A DNA stretch of 64,000 nt from Brumimicrobium glaciale (GCF_004152935.1 NZ_SETE01000004.1:248001-312000), one strand, 5' to 3'. Counted from the first letter of the stretch, positions 27,720 through 36,779 are shown. A program made the numbers and translations. The notes: generated by a model from the sequence alone, not told the origin.

Positions 27720-28660
27720 TATATTTAAAAGAGATTTCTCCACCACTGAAAATCACAGATTTTAAGCGCTGTTCGGGATGACAGCTGGTGAGGCGCACTT
27801 TTGGGAAAGAGTTGGAAAAGCGAAGCTTTTTCAATTCTTTCCCATACCAATCAAAGACATATTGTCATTCCGATGGAGTGAAACGACTGAGGAATCTCTT
27901 TTTTGGTTTGTTACTATTGTAGATGGTAATCCTAAAAAAAAACATTCCCTTTCAGACTAGTAAAAAAGGGATTCCTCAATGCTGTGCATTTTCGGAATGA
28001 CATTCGAATAGGTGGTTTATTGGGAAAGAGGTGTAAAAGCGAAGCTTTTTCTGCCTTCTCACACCTCAAACAAATACACACTGGCATTCCGTATGGAGTA
28101 AAACGACTGAGGAATCTCTTTTTTGGTTACTCCTTATTCTAGATGTTAACTCTAAAGGAAAACAATCCCTATTCAAACTAGAAAAAAAGGGATTCCTCAA
28201 TGCTGTGCATTTTCGGAATGACAGTCGAATAGGTGGTTTATTGGGAAAGAGGTGTAAAAGCGAAGCTTTTTCTGCTTTCTCACACCTCAAACAAATACAC
28301 ACTGGCATTCCGTATGGAGTGAAACGACTGAGGAATCTCTTTTTTGGTTACTCCTTATTGTAGATGTTAACTCTAAAGGAAAACAATCCCTATTCAAACT
28401 AGTAAAAAAGGGATTCCTCAATGCTGTCATTCCGATGGAGTGAAACGACTGAGGAATCCCTTTTTTGGTTACTCCTTATTGCAGATGTTAACTCTAGAAA
28501 ATACGCATTCACTTTTTAAACCAATAAAAAAATGATTCATCCCGATTGTTTCATCGTAATAGTAACGACAGTGGGCTGGGTTGTTGTTGTTTATTTGGAA
28601 AAATAAAACACCTGTCATTCCGGATGGAGTGAAATGACTGTGAATCCCTTTTTGAATATT
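27720..28660. repeat. array of ~220-bp nested palindromic repeats, right part
   Basis: Repeat units resume after the nuclease gene: a half-unit at about 27730-27960, then starts at 27968, 28189 and 28410 (period 221 bp), decaying into single motifs to about 28660. Two of these units carry a left hairpin arm of one type and a right arm of another. No gene is seen up to ribD at 28738. Confidence 0.93.
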
Positions 28661-28737
28661 CCTAAATGTATATTCTATAGAAAAAGGGAGAGGATTGAAG
28701 AATATTTTTCTAATATATTCCTTAAATTGCACCCAAT

Positions 28738-29790
28738 ATGACGCAAAACGACATCGACAAAAAATACATGCAACGCGCACTCCAACTCGCTAAACTAGCA
28801 GGAGTCAACGCGGCACCCAACCCAATGGTAGGCGCTGTGATTGTTCACAATGACAAAATTATCGGTGAAGGTTTCCATCAAGAACATGGAAAACCACATG
28901 CTGAGGTCAACGCTGTGGATTCTGTAAAAGATATGTCTTTACTTTCTGAATCTACGATTTATGTGACTTTAGAACCTTGTGCTCATTTTGGAAAGACTCC
29001 TCCTTGTGCGGATTTAATTGTACAAAATAAATTCAAACGTGTTGTTGTGGCTTGTTTAGATACTTTTTCGGAAGTTTCTGGAAAAGGAATTCAACGCATG
29101 AGAGACGCGGGAATAACAGTTGAAATTGGTGTTTTGGAGTCAGAAGCACGTTGGTTAAATAGGCGTTTCTTTACATATCATGAAAAAATGCGTCCTTACG
29201 TGATTTTGAAATGGGCTGAAACGAGAGATGGATTTATGGACCGTTTACCTGAGGATAGAAATAAAGGAATTAACTGGATTACTCAACCTCGGATGAAAAT
29301 GTATGTTCACAAATGGCGAAGTGAGGAACAAGCAATTATGGTAGGTTGGAAAACTATTAATAATGATAATCCACAGTTGAATGTGAGGAAAATCGCAGGG
29401 AAATCTCCTCATCGTTTTGTAATTGATCAAGATGGAAATGTTAATCTGAATGCTAAAGTTTTTCAAGATGGTGAACCAACAACTATAATCAGTTTAAAAT
29501 CTGAAATTAAAGGTTTACCAGATCATGTTGAATTGATTACACTGGATAAGATATCCTCAGAGAATATTTTGTCCATACTATATGACAAGAAAATGTTATC
29601 CGTTTTTATTGAAGGTGGCGCTCAAACGCATGCACATTTCATTGAAGATGGTTTGTGGGACGAAGCTTATCAACTCATAGGAAGTTCTACTTTTGAAAAT
29701 GGAATAAAAGCTCCTACCCTTTCTAATAAAACTTTAATTTCAAGTGAGCATATTGGGAAAGACATCATTCAACACTTTCGTAAATCATGA
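28738..29790 (+). CDS. ribD: bifunctional riboflavin biosynthesis deaminase/reductase RibD
   Basis: A 350-aa cytosolic enzyme of riboflavin synthesis. The N-terminal deaminase domain has the zinc motif HAE (54-56) with C81 and C90 in EPCAHFGKTPPCAD. The C-terminal part (from about residue 150, YVILKWAETRDGF) is the 5-amino-6-ribosylaminouracil reductase domain. It deaminates and reduces the pyrimidine intermediate on the way to lumazine. The start ATG at 28738 follows the end of the repeat array. No FMN riboswitch consensus is visible upstream. It overlaps the next gene by 4 bp. Confidence 0.95.
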   Translation: MTQNDIDKKYMQRALQLAKLAGVNAAPNPMVGAVIVHNDKIIGEGFHQEHGKPHAEVNAVDSVKDMSLLSESTIYVTLEPCAHFGKTPPCADLIVQNKFKRVVVACLDTFSEVSGKGIQRMRDAGITVEIGVLESEARWLNRRFFTYHEKMRPYVILKWAETRDGFMDRLPEDRNKGINWITQPRMKMYVHKWRSEEQAIMVGWKTINNDNPQLNVRKIAGKSPHRFVIDQDGNVNLNAKVFQDGEPTTIISLKSEIKGLPDHVELITLDKISSENILSILYDKKMLSVFIEGGAQTHAHFIEDGLWDEAYQLIGSSTFENGIKAPTLSNKTLISSEHIGKDIIQHFRKS

Positions 29791-30653
29791 TTTATTTACT
29801 TTTAAGCATTGCCAGTTCCACATTGATTTTGGTGTTTTTTAGAGCTTTTGAGCGATTTAAAATCAATGTCTTTCAAGGAATCGTATACAATTACATAACT
29901 GCTTGCGCGGTAGGATTCATACTTTTCGGTGATGAATGGAAACCAGGAGATTTATCAACAGGTACATGGATTCCGTATGTATTTATTGTTGGCGCTTTGT
30001 TCATTGGTTTATTCTTAATGATGGGGAAAAGTTCTCAAGAAAATGGAATTGGAATTACTTCGGTAACGGTAAAAATGAGTTTGGCAATTCCTGTTGTCGC
30101 GGCTATTTTCCTTTATAATGAATCGGTTTATTTAACCAAAATAATAGGCGTTATCACAGCATTGATTGGCGTATTTTTAATTACCTATCAAAAGAAAGTC
30201 GCTAAAGACAAGGGGAGCAAAGGTAAACTATGGTTTTTAATAGTTTTATTTATCGGAGGTGGATTACTGGACACGCTCATAAACTACGTTGAAAAAGTAG
30301 CTATTGGTGAACTCTCTTTGGCTCTATTTTCAGCCATTGGATTTGGAATTGCTGCTTGTATTGGTTTATTCATTATGTTGATTAAGGTTTTGCGCAAAGA
30401 CATTCAATTACAAAAACGTGCTATAATCGGTGGTTTCTTGCTAGGAATACCAAATTTCTTCTCAATTTACTTTTTAATGATGGCAATTAGATTTTCAGAT
30501 TTATCGGATTCTGTTACTTATGCAGTAAATAATACTGGGGTTGTAATTGCTTCTTTTATAGTTGGAATTTTAGTTTTTAAAGAAGCTGCAACTCCTTTAA
30601 AGATAATTGGTGGAGTTGTTTCAATTGCTGCGATTTTGCTTTTGACTTTGTGA
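29787..30653 (+). CDS. EamA/DMT family transporter
   Basis: A 288-aa protein with about ten hydrophobic helices in two similar halves, typical of EamA (drug/metabolite) transporters. The second half includes FFSIYFLMMAIRFSDLSDS and the ending GGVVSIAAILLLTL. It starts 4 bp inside ribD, so the two are probably cotranscribed; a role in riboflavin or related metabolite movement is possible but not shown. The substrate is unknown. Confidence 0.8.
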   Translation: MIYLLLSIASSTLILVFFRAFERFKINVFQGIVYNYITACAVGFILFGDEWKPGDLSTGTWIPYVFIVGALFIGLFLMMGKSSQENGIGITSVTVKMSLAIPVVAAIFLYNESVYLTKIIGVITALIGVFLITYQKKVAKDKGSKGKLWFLIVLFIGGGLLDTLINYVEKVAIGELSLALFSAIGFGIAACIGLFIMLIKVLRKDIQLQKRAIIGGFLLGIPNFFSIYFLMMAIRFSDLSDSVTYAVNNTGVVIASFIVGILVFKEAATPLKIIGGVVSIAAILLLTL

Positions 30654-30659
30654 AATTAA

Positions 30660-30690
30660 TTGGCGGTGATTAATTAATAGTGTATTTTTG
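30660..30690 (+). promoter_or_regulatory. Bacteroidota-type promoter for clpS
   Basis: TTG at 30660-30662, a 20-bp spacer, and TATTTTTG at 30683-30690 match the TTG-N19-TAnnTTTG consensus. The box lies 29 bp before the clpS ATG. Confidence 0.7.
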
Positions 30691-30719
30691 CATTATCAAA
30701 CCAATGGAAAAAAGTTAAG

Positions 30720-30989
30720 ATGAGTACAGAAACATTATTTGAGGAAGAGGTTGTTGAAAAACAAGTTGCAGAACATAATTTAATCGTTTATAATGATGAT
30801 GTTAACACATTTGATTATGTTATTGAATCATTAATTAAAATATGCAAACATGATTCTGTTCAGGCGGAACAATGTACAATGTTGATTCATTACAAAGGCA
30901 GATGTGACGTTAAATCGGGTGAATTCGAAAAATTAACTGGAATGTGTACAGGATTGTTAGATCGTGGAATTTCGGCAGAGGTAGAATAA
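30720..30989 (+). CDS. clpS: ATP-dependent Clp protease adaptor ClpS
   Basis: An 89-aa adaptor that binds N-degron substrates and delivers them to ClpAP/ClpCP. The ClpS core is clear: LIVYNDDVNTFDYVIESL, then QAEQCTMLIHYKGRC and a closing LLDRGISAEVE. The ND(D/E) and H residues of the peptide pocket are present. The family length is normal for short Bacteroidota ClpS. It starts at the ATG at 30720 and has its own promoter just upstream. Confidence 0.93.
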   Translation: MSTETLFEEEVVEKQVAEHNLIVYNDDVNTFDYVIESLIKICKHDSVQAEQCTMLIHYKGRCDVKSGEFEKLTGMCTGLLDRGISAEVE

Positions 30990-31068
30990 ATTTTTGTTCT
31001 TTATCTACTGATTTACAAGCACATTAAAATTAAGCCAAAAGAAAAGATAATTATTTTCCATATTCCAC

Positions 31069-31098
31069 TTGTTTTTGGAAAATAAAGAGTTACTTTTG
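31069..31098 (+). promoter_or_regulatory. promoter of tRNA-Arg
   Basis: TTG at 31069-31071, exactly 19 bp, then TACTTTTG at 31091-31098: a full match to the Bacteroidota consensus, 46 bp before the mature tRNA. Confidence 0.8.
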
Positions 31099-31143
31099 CA
31101 CTCGCTATGAACGATTAGCGAAAGATTAAAAAACATTAAAAAT

Positions 31144-31217
31144 GGCTCTGTAGCTCAACTGAATAGAGCACTACATTACGGCTGTAGAGGTTTCAAGTTT
31201 GAATCTTGACAGGGTCA
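31144..31217 (+). tRNA. tRNA-Arg (anticodon ACG)
   Basis: A 74-nt cloverleaf. Acceptor arms GGCTCTG and CAGGGTC pair with two G-T pairs, discriminator A. The D stem is GCTC/GAGC, the anticodon stem CTACA/TGTAG with loop TTACGGC (anticodon ACG), and the T stem TCAAG/CTTGA. CCA is not encoded. It is followed at once by tandem repeats that include its own 3' end. Confidence 0.93.
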
Positions 31218-31675
31218 CTAAGAATAAAAGCTTTCACTTTAGTGGAGGCTTTTTTCATTTTATATTTTATCTGATTCCGATTTTTTTCGGGACAAGCAAA
31301 TATAAAATGAAAAAAGACTGGCATTCTGAAAGAATGTAAAGATTTTATTCGGAATTCGGAGCGTTAAACGATCTGTAATCTTGACAGGGTCACTAAGAAT
31401 AAAAGCTTTCACTTTAGTGGAGGCTTTTTTCATTTTATACTTTGTCTGATTCCGATTTTTATCGGGACAAGTAAATATAAAATGAAAAAAGACTGGCATT
31501 CGGAAAGAATGTAAAGATTTTATTCGGAATTCGGAGCGTTAAACGATCTGAAATCTAGACAGGGTCACTAAGAATAAAAGCTTTCACTTTAGTGGAGGCT
31601 TTTTTCATTTTATATTTTATCTGATTCCGATTTTTATCGGGACAAGCAAATATAAAATGAAAAAAGACCAAGAAT
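31204..31675. repeat. three tandem 175-bp units carrying the tRNA-Arg 3' end and terminator
   Basis: TCTTGACAGGGTCACTAAGA occurs at 31204 and 31379, and with one change (TCTAGAC) at 31554. Each unit carries the last 14 nt of the tRNA, the terminator hairpin, an inverted TTCATTTTATATTT...AAATATAAAATGAA pair around a TTTTTCGGGAC or ATCGGGAC core, and an ATTCGGAATTCGGAGCG segment. The third unit ends early. From 31676 to 31919 nothing gene-like is seen. Confidence 0.93.
31228..31255 (+). terminator. rho-independent terminator after tRNA-Arg
   Basis: AAGCTTTCAC, loop TTTA, GTGGAGGCTT, then a T run: a nine- to ten-pair stem with G-T pairs. It is copied in both downstream tandem units. Confidence 0.75.
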
Positions 31676-31919
31676 CCTAAATCCCAACATTGCCCGCACC
31701 CGACAACTGATATTACACAAGATTACTAAAATCTCGTAATCATTATTAGCATAGGATTATATCCTGCGCTAGTGCTAAACATCCGCCAGCTGACGGATGA
31801 TAAAAAACCAGATCATCATCTACATTTAAAAATGATAATCAGACTAAAAAAACAAAAAGCCACACCGCTAGGGTATGACTTTTTATTATAAAATTATTTG
31901 AATCTAAATAGACCTTCTA

Positions 31920-32381
31920 TTATCTATCAAGTCTGATTCCTTTTTCATTGAAAAGCATTTTTGATTGAACATCTGCTTTTTTCACACGTATTTCATACGT
32001 TTTAACATCATTTTCTTTGATTACAAATGCTTTTTCAACTTTATAATCAAGATATTCTTCTTGTTTTAAAGCTTCAGTAACTGCTGGCGGCAAAAGTGTT
32101 AACTTCACTTCTTCGTGCTTAACTAATGCACTTGTTTCATGAACTCCGTCAGCATGAGTACCATCTGATGGATGCTCTGCATCTGTTGATGGATGTTCCT
32201 CGTTAGAATCGTCTCCTGCTGGATGTTCTGAATCAGATGGATGCTCATCAGAATGATTCATGTGCACAGTGTCATTAGATGCATCATCTCCAGCCATGTC
32301 ATCATTTGAATCTGAAGAACATGAAGTGCTCATCAATGCTGCTGCTATTACTCCTGTTAATACAATCTTAGTTAATTTCAT
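31920..32381 (-). CDS. His/Asp-rich lipoprotein with PepSY-like C-terminus
   Basis: A 153-aa exported lipoprotein: signal MKLTKIVLTGVIAAALMSTS with lipobox Cys C21. Residues 25-85 are very acidic and His-rich, with irregular repeats of EHPSD, EHPAGDD and EHPSTDAEHPSD, suggesting binding of Zn, Cu or Ni ions. The last 65 residues (ALKQEEYLDYKVEKAFVIK...EIRVKK...LFNEKGIRLD) have the spacing of PepSY-like periplasmic domains. No neighbour points to a pathway; it faces away from the T9SS gene. The fold of the C-terminus and the metal binding are inferences. Confidence 0.7.
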   Translation of the reverse strand: MKLTKIVLTGVIAAALMSTSCSSDSNDDMAGDDASNDTVHMNHSDEHPSDSEHPAGDDSNEEHPSTDAEHPSDGTHADGVHETSALVKHEEVKLTLLPPAVTEALKQEEYLDYKVEKAFVIKENDVKTYEIRVKKADVQSKMLFNEKGIRLDR

Positions 32382-32908
32382 CTCTTTAAAATTTAGTTTT
32401 TTGTGTTAATTAATAGTTAAACATACGAAACAGAAATCATTATTCCTAACTATGATAAAATCTTAGCATTGTAAACAAGCTCGAATTCCTAAAATATTTA
32501 AGTTAAATAAATCTTATAAATCCAAACACAAAGACCATTATATCAACCTAACAACAAGGGTTTTGCACTTATCTCTACAGATAAAATTGTTCCGATCAAA
32601 CATCAATTCAAGTGGTTGATTTTAAAAGTTAAACTTCTTAAAAATTTAACAATTCTTCTAATTTGGACATCTCAAATTCTAGTTAAATTATGAAAAATTT
32701 AATTTAAGAATGTTCTACCCAATATTCAAAAATGAAAGCAATCGAGAAAATCAATAGTGGCTACAAAACGCAAAGATATATTTAGCTGTAGATTTTAAAA
32801 CTCTCATGTTTAGCCGAATATAAAATAAATGGTGAATTTATTCAAAATTATGATTATTTATTTCCTCAATAAATAAGTATTTTACTTAATTTAGTCGAAA
32901 TTTTAGGT
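32382..32908. other. AT-rich divergent intergenic region
   Basis: A 527-bp AT-rich stretch between two divergently transcribed genes, so promoters for both should lie here. I see no open frame, no strong repeat and no full consensus promoter. Confidence 0.5.
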
Positions 32909-34120
32909 ATGAAAATCTACTACTACACTGCACTACTAATCTCACTTTTAATTAGTTACAATGTTAATTCTCAACATTCTGTAATCGTTTCAAAATTCTC
33001 TTGGAATGATATTTCGCTTGATCCCACAATTGCTGATGTGGGTCCAAACGCGTTAAGTATTTCATCAAGTGCTAAAGTTGATGTTAATGGTTATGGCGGA
33101 ACTACAGGACTAAATGCAGGGCTTCCTAAAATGGATATTATAATGATATTTACAGATAATCCAATCTTTAACCTGGATGGAATTGAACTGTCAGTCGCAT
33201 ATCAAAGAGATGAATCTGTTGGAACATTTATGAAAAGAGGAAGTTACTTTTCATTTTTAGACGCTTCCTTTTTGACAGTTAAGTTTAGACTCAAAGATGA
33301 GACAAATACACCAAATTATATTGATGTAAACGCTGGAAATGTGTATCCTATTCCAAGTGATGGAGTTTTTAGAGTTTATAGATTTAGATATAATCAATTT
33401 ACAGGAGTAGGAACTTTAGACGTCGACGGAGATATTAAGTGGACATATAATGGAACGCCTGGACAAGTTATGGATTGGTCGAACGGAGGAAATATGACCA
33501 TTGGAACAACCATGGATGGATCAGGTTCCAACAGAACATTTTATGACGAATATATTTTATCAGAAGTTTTATCAGCCTATCTTCCTATTGAATTAATCTC
33601 ATTTTCTGCTCAGGCAGATGAATATAAATCAGTGGTTAATCTGAATTGGGTAACAGCCTCTGAAACAAACAATGATTTCTTTACCATAGAACGCAGTAGC
33701 AATGGTTTAAATTGGGAAACACTTAGTAATATTGATGGAGCAGGAAACAGTAGTTCAAAATCAATTTACTCTTATTTAGATAAGAATCCTTTTTATGGAG
33801 TTTCGTATTATCGCCTGAAGCAAACTGATTTTGATGGTCTATTTGAATACTTTCCAGTAAAAAGTGTAGAATGCAATTTTACTCTTAATTTTGAAATGTC
33901 GCCAAATCCTATTCGACAAGGCGAGGTGATTCATTTTAAAGAATTGAATACACAGAATCAGAATGCGGAGCTTTTAATTTATGCATCAAATGGTGTTTTA
34001 ATAAAAAGTATAAAAATATCCAAATTTGAATCAAATATTCAACTCAAAAATAACTTAAAGCCTGGAATTTACTTTGTGATATTTGAAGGAGCAAGAAAAA
34101 AACTAATAGTTAGTTCGTAA
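32909..34120 (+). CDS. T9SS-secreted protein with type A sorting domain
   Basis: A 403-aa exported protein. It opens with a Sec signal peptide (YYYTALLISLLISYNVNSQ). Residues 25-220 form a beta-rich domain of unknown type with a plausible lectin-like look (YDEYILSEVL ends it). A linker LPIELISFSAQ, common before Bacteroidota sorting domains, leads to an Ig-like segment (NDFFTIERSSNGLNWE). The last 75 residues carry the type A C-terminal domain (SPNPIRQGE ... LKPGIYFVIFEG ... KKLIVSS). It is predicted to be secreted and anchored by the type IX system. The cargo role is unknown. Confidence 0.85.
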   Translation: MKIYYYTALLISLLISYNVNSQHSVIVSKFSWNDISLDPTIADVGPNALSISSSAKVDVNGYGGTTGLNAGLPKMDIIMIFTDNPIFNLDGIELSVAYQRDESVGTFMKRGSYFSFLDASFLTVKFRLKDETNTPNYIDVNAGNVYPIPSDGVFRVYRFRYNQFTGVGTLDVDGDIKWTYNGTPGQVMDWSNGGNMTIGTTMDGSGSNRTFYDEYILSEVLSAYLPIELISFSAQADEYKSVVNLNWVTASETNNDFFTIERSSNGLNWETLSNIDGAGNSSSKSIYSYLDKNPFYGVSYYRLKQTDFDGLFEYFPVKSVECNFTLNFEMSPNPIRQGEVIHFKELNTQNQNAELLIYASNGVLIKSIKISKFESNIQLKNNLKPGIYFVIFEGARKKLIVSS

Positions 34121-34290
34121 AAATGATGTCCAACTTAAAAATTGGATAAATTAAAAGTCTAAAGTATTTTGGAAGTAATGCTTTAGAACTGTCTTTAGAA
34201 AATTCCAACATTTTGTAAAACAGTATTTTAAAAAAATAATTACCCATCTAAATTTGCATTTAATGACCTTGTTGTGTATTTTTAGGGGTA

Positions 34291-34728
34291 ATGAAAACTC
34301 TAAACCACTTTTTCATAACAATTGTCTTGCTGACCGGTATCATTTTTACTGGCTGTGAAAAAGATATTGAGGCTCCCAATGACGAATGTAGTAAGCTAAT
34401 AGGAGAATGGGAATGGAGTTATTCAACGGCTGGTTTTGGATTTCCTATAAAAACACCAAAAACAGAGGACTATAATCAATCTATTAAATTTGATAAAAAT
34501 GGAAAGCATTACCTATTCATTGATGAAGAGATTAGTCAAGTAAGCCAATTCTTTTTTAAAATATCACCTTCAATTTATGAAACAGGAAATGATTATTTAA
34601 TCTACTACTTTAATGATAAAGATTATAAAAAAGAAATTTCACATTCCTTTGAATTTGCTGACAACAGAACATTAGTATTATCAGAACAGTGTTATGATTG
34701 TTATTCACATGTTTACTTGAGGAAATGA
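34291..34728 (+). CDS. small lipoprotein, lipocalin-like
   Basis: A 145-aa lipoprotein: a signal of about 20 residues ending at lipobox Cys C22 (IIFTGC). The mature part begins CEKDIEAPNDECSKLIGEWEW, and the LIGEWEW plus beta-strand pattern (SIKFDKNGKHYLF) resembles small lipocalin-like lipoproteins of Bacteroidota. A CYDCYSH motif near the end holds paired Cys residues. It starts at the ATG at 34291. The ligand is unknown. Confidence 0.7.
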   Translation: MKTLNHFFITIVLLTGIIFTGCEKDIEAPNDECSKLIGEWEWSYSTAGFGFPIKTPKTEDYNQSIKFDKNGKHYLFIDEEISQVSQFFFKISPSIYETGNDYLIYYFNDKDYKKEISHSFEFADNRTLVLSEQCYDCYSHVYLRK

Positions 34729-34823
34729 AAATCCAAAGTTGCTATATTTTGTTGATCGAAAATGAACCACGACGGACTGAAAGTAGTATAGATTCAAATG
34801 AGAATAAAATTCTATAACTAACA

Positions 34824-34950
34824 ATAGATGTTAGATGTTTAGATTTTAGACGTTAGACGTTAGACGTTAGACAAAAAAAGACGTTAGATGTTAGATGTTA
34901 GATGTTAGACAAATTTTAGTCTTTTGTCTTTTGTCTAACATCTAAAATCT
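34824..34950. repeat. heptamer repeat tract (GTTAGAC/GTTAGAT) with inverted complement
   Basis: A run of GTTAGAC and GTTAGAT heptamers, interrupted by AAAAAAAG, is followed by GTCTAACATCTAAAATC, the complement of the tract. The two sides can fold into a hairpin between the converging lipoprotein and trpG-like genes. It may be a bidirectional terminator or a slippage-prone tract. Confidence 0.8.
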
Positions 34951-35024
34951 ATTTTTTGATATGAAACTTTTTAGAAGCCAAAGATGGATGCACTGAAGCG
35001 CATATTTCTGTGATCAATAAATCT

Positions 35025-35603
35025 CTACTTGATATTCAAAAAGTTATCAATTAATTCTTTACCATATTCAGTTAACACCGACTCTGGATGAAACTGAACG
35101 CCATATAGTTTGTACGTCACATGTCTCAATGACATTACTTGGTTATTTTCATCTCTTGCAGTAACGATTAATTCTTTAGGGAAATTTTCATTCGAAATAA
35201 TCCAACTGTGGTATCTTCCCATCTGAAAAGATTGAGGCAGACCAAAATACAATGGATCATTCGCATCAACAACAGTCAATTCAGTTGAAACGCCATGATA
35301 AACTTGAGCTAAATTCTCCAATTCCCCACCAAAGACCTCCCCTATTGCCTGCATTCCCAAACACACTCCCAACATCTTCTTATGTGGAGCATGTTTTCTA
35401 ATTACTTCTTTTAAAACACCAGCATTTTCTGGTAAACCCGGCCCTGGAGAAAGTACAATCGTTTCATATTTATCAATTTCATCCAAAGTGATTTCATCAT
35501 TCCTAAAAACATCCACTTCATACTCCCCACTTGATTCTATATAATGAACCAAATTGTAAGTAAACGAATCATAATTGTCTAAAACAAGGATTTTATTATT
35601 CAC
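35025..35603 (-). CDS. anthranilate/aminodeoxychorismate synthase glutamine amidotransferase (TrpG/PabA)
   Basis: A 192-aa class I glutamine amidotransferase that supplies ammonia to anthranilate synthase or aminodeoxychorismate synthase. The nucleophile is C81 in GVCLGMQAIGE, and the His/Glu pair lies in FHPES (H172, E174). N-terminal LDNYDSFTYNLVHY is typical of TrpG/PabA. No trpE, pabB or other trp gene is adjacent, so whether it serves tryptophan, folate or both cannot be told here. It starts at the ATG at 35603. Confidence 0.9.
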   Translation of the reverse strand: MNNKILVLDNYDSFTYNLVHYIESSGEYEVDVFRNDEITLDEIDKYETIVLSPGPGLPENAGVLKEVIRKHAPHKKMLGVCLGMQAIGEVFGGELENLAQVYHGVSTELTVVDANDPLYFGLPQSFQMGRYHSWIISNENFPKELIVTARDENNQVMSLRHVTYKLYGVQFHPESVLTEYGKELIDNFLNIK

Positions 35604-35744
35604 TTGCCAAATATAGAAATAAACAAAGTTTTGAATTAATAAATGTCATGGAATATATCGAAACTAAGTAGCATTTAAACAATTAAATTATTATTAATCA
35701 CTCATCTGCAGAGGTTTTATAAAAAATGTCGATAAAAGAAATAA

Positions 35745-36150
35745 AAATACAGAGGAATGATATATTAAAAGTTGACAGACACAAAAAAAAAACCAAAATT
35801 CCAGCGGAACGACATTTTAATAGTTAACAGACACAAACCAGCAAAACAAACCAAGTTCCAGCGGAGCAACATATTAATAGTTGACAGACACAAACCAACA
35901 AAACAAACCAAGTTCCAGAGGAACGGCATATTAATAGCTCAAAATAAAAATCAATAAAACCAAACAAAGCTCCAGAGGAGCGACATATTAATAGTTGACA
36001 GAAACAAACCAAAGTTCCAGAGGAACGAAATATTAATAGCTCAAAAATAAAAACCACCAAAACCAAACAAAGCTCCAGAGGAGCAACATATTAATAGTTG
36101 ACAGATACAAACAAAAAATCAACCAAAGTTCCAGCGGAACGACATATTAA
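35745..36150. repeat. REP-like hairpin array, left of transposase
   Basis: Seven clear units plus a degenerate one near 35749. Each unit has a short hairpin, GTTCC-AGA-GGAAC or GCTCC-AGA-GGAGC (AGC in some loops), followed by GACATATTAATAG or a close variant and an A/C-rich linker such as ACAGACACAAACCAACAAAA. The two stem types alternate. Open frames on both strands here are repeat translations. The remaining sequence to 36329 is AT-rich with no gene. Confidence 0.92.
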
Positions 36151-36329
36151 TAAAACAACGCAGCGCCTTATTCCCTCCACTCTATTCAGCAATAGTAAAA
36201 ATATAATCATTTATTCATCAATACAGTATTCACTATAAATCCCATTGAAATAAAAAATAAACGAATTAAATTACTGGTAAACTCATTTATTTCACTACCT
36301 TAATTTAGAACCTTTAAATCACTTAAATT

Positions 36330-36779
36330 ATGGCTAACACATATTCTCGAATTTATTATCACGCAATTTTCTCTGTAAAAAACAAAGATTATGGAATTCA
36401 TTCAACATGGAAAGATGAATTATACAAATACATTACAGGCATTATTAAATCTAACAATCAAAAAGTTATGATTATTAATGGAATGCCTGACCATGTTCAT
36501 TTATTAATTGGAGCAGTACCAGATTTTAATCTATCAGTTCTAGTAAAAGAAGTAAAATGTAATTCTTCAAAATGGATAAATAAAAACAATTTAACCAAAG
36601 CTAAATTCAGATGGCAAACTGGTTTTAGCGCATTTTCATTAGGATATTCGCAATTACCAATGGTTACAGAATATATTAAAAATCAAGAAATTCATCATAA
36701 GAAAAGAACATTTCGAGAAGAATATCTTAAATTTTTAGACCTTAACGAAATCGAATATGATATACGTTACGTTTTCTAA
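36330..36779 (+). CDS. IS200-like Y1 transposase (RAYT-like)
   Basis: A 149-aa HUH single-strand DNA transposase/nuclease. The metal-binding HxH is H55 and H57 in DHVHLLI, and the candidate catalytic Tyr is Y115 in EYIKNQEIHHKKRTF, a well-kept family motif. The length equals IS200/IS605 TnpA. It sits in the middle of a REP-like array, which makes it a REP-associated tyrosine transposase (RAYT) candidate rather than a free insertion sequence: no IS ends with own hairpins or TnpB gene are visible. A hairpin terminator follows at 36862-36879. The residues look intact. Confidence 0.88.
   Translation: MANTYSRIYYHAIFSVKNKDYGIHSTWKDELYKYITGIIKSNNQKVMIINGMPDHVHLLIGAVPDFNLSVLVKEVKCNSSKWINKNNLTKAKFRWQTGFSAFSLGYSQLPMVTEYIKNQEIHHKKRTFREEYLKFLDLNEIEYDIRYVF

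Noticed and set aside
28400-28737. FMN riboswitch upstream of ribD
   Set aside because: No RFN-type conserved segments were found; the leader consists of decaying array repeats.
31379-31675. Additional tRNA genes downstream of tRNA-Arg
   Set aside because: Only the last 14 nt of the tRNA is repeated; no D or anticodon arm is present.
36330-36779. Complete IS200/IS605 insertion sequence
   Set aside because: No distinct left and right end hairpins or TnpB gene were found; flanks are the REP array itself.
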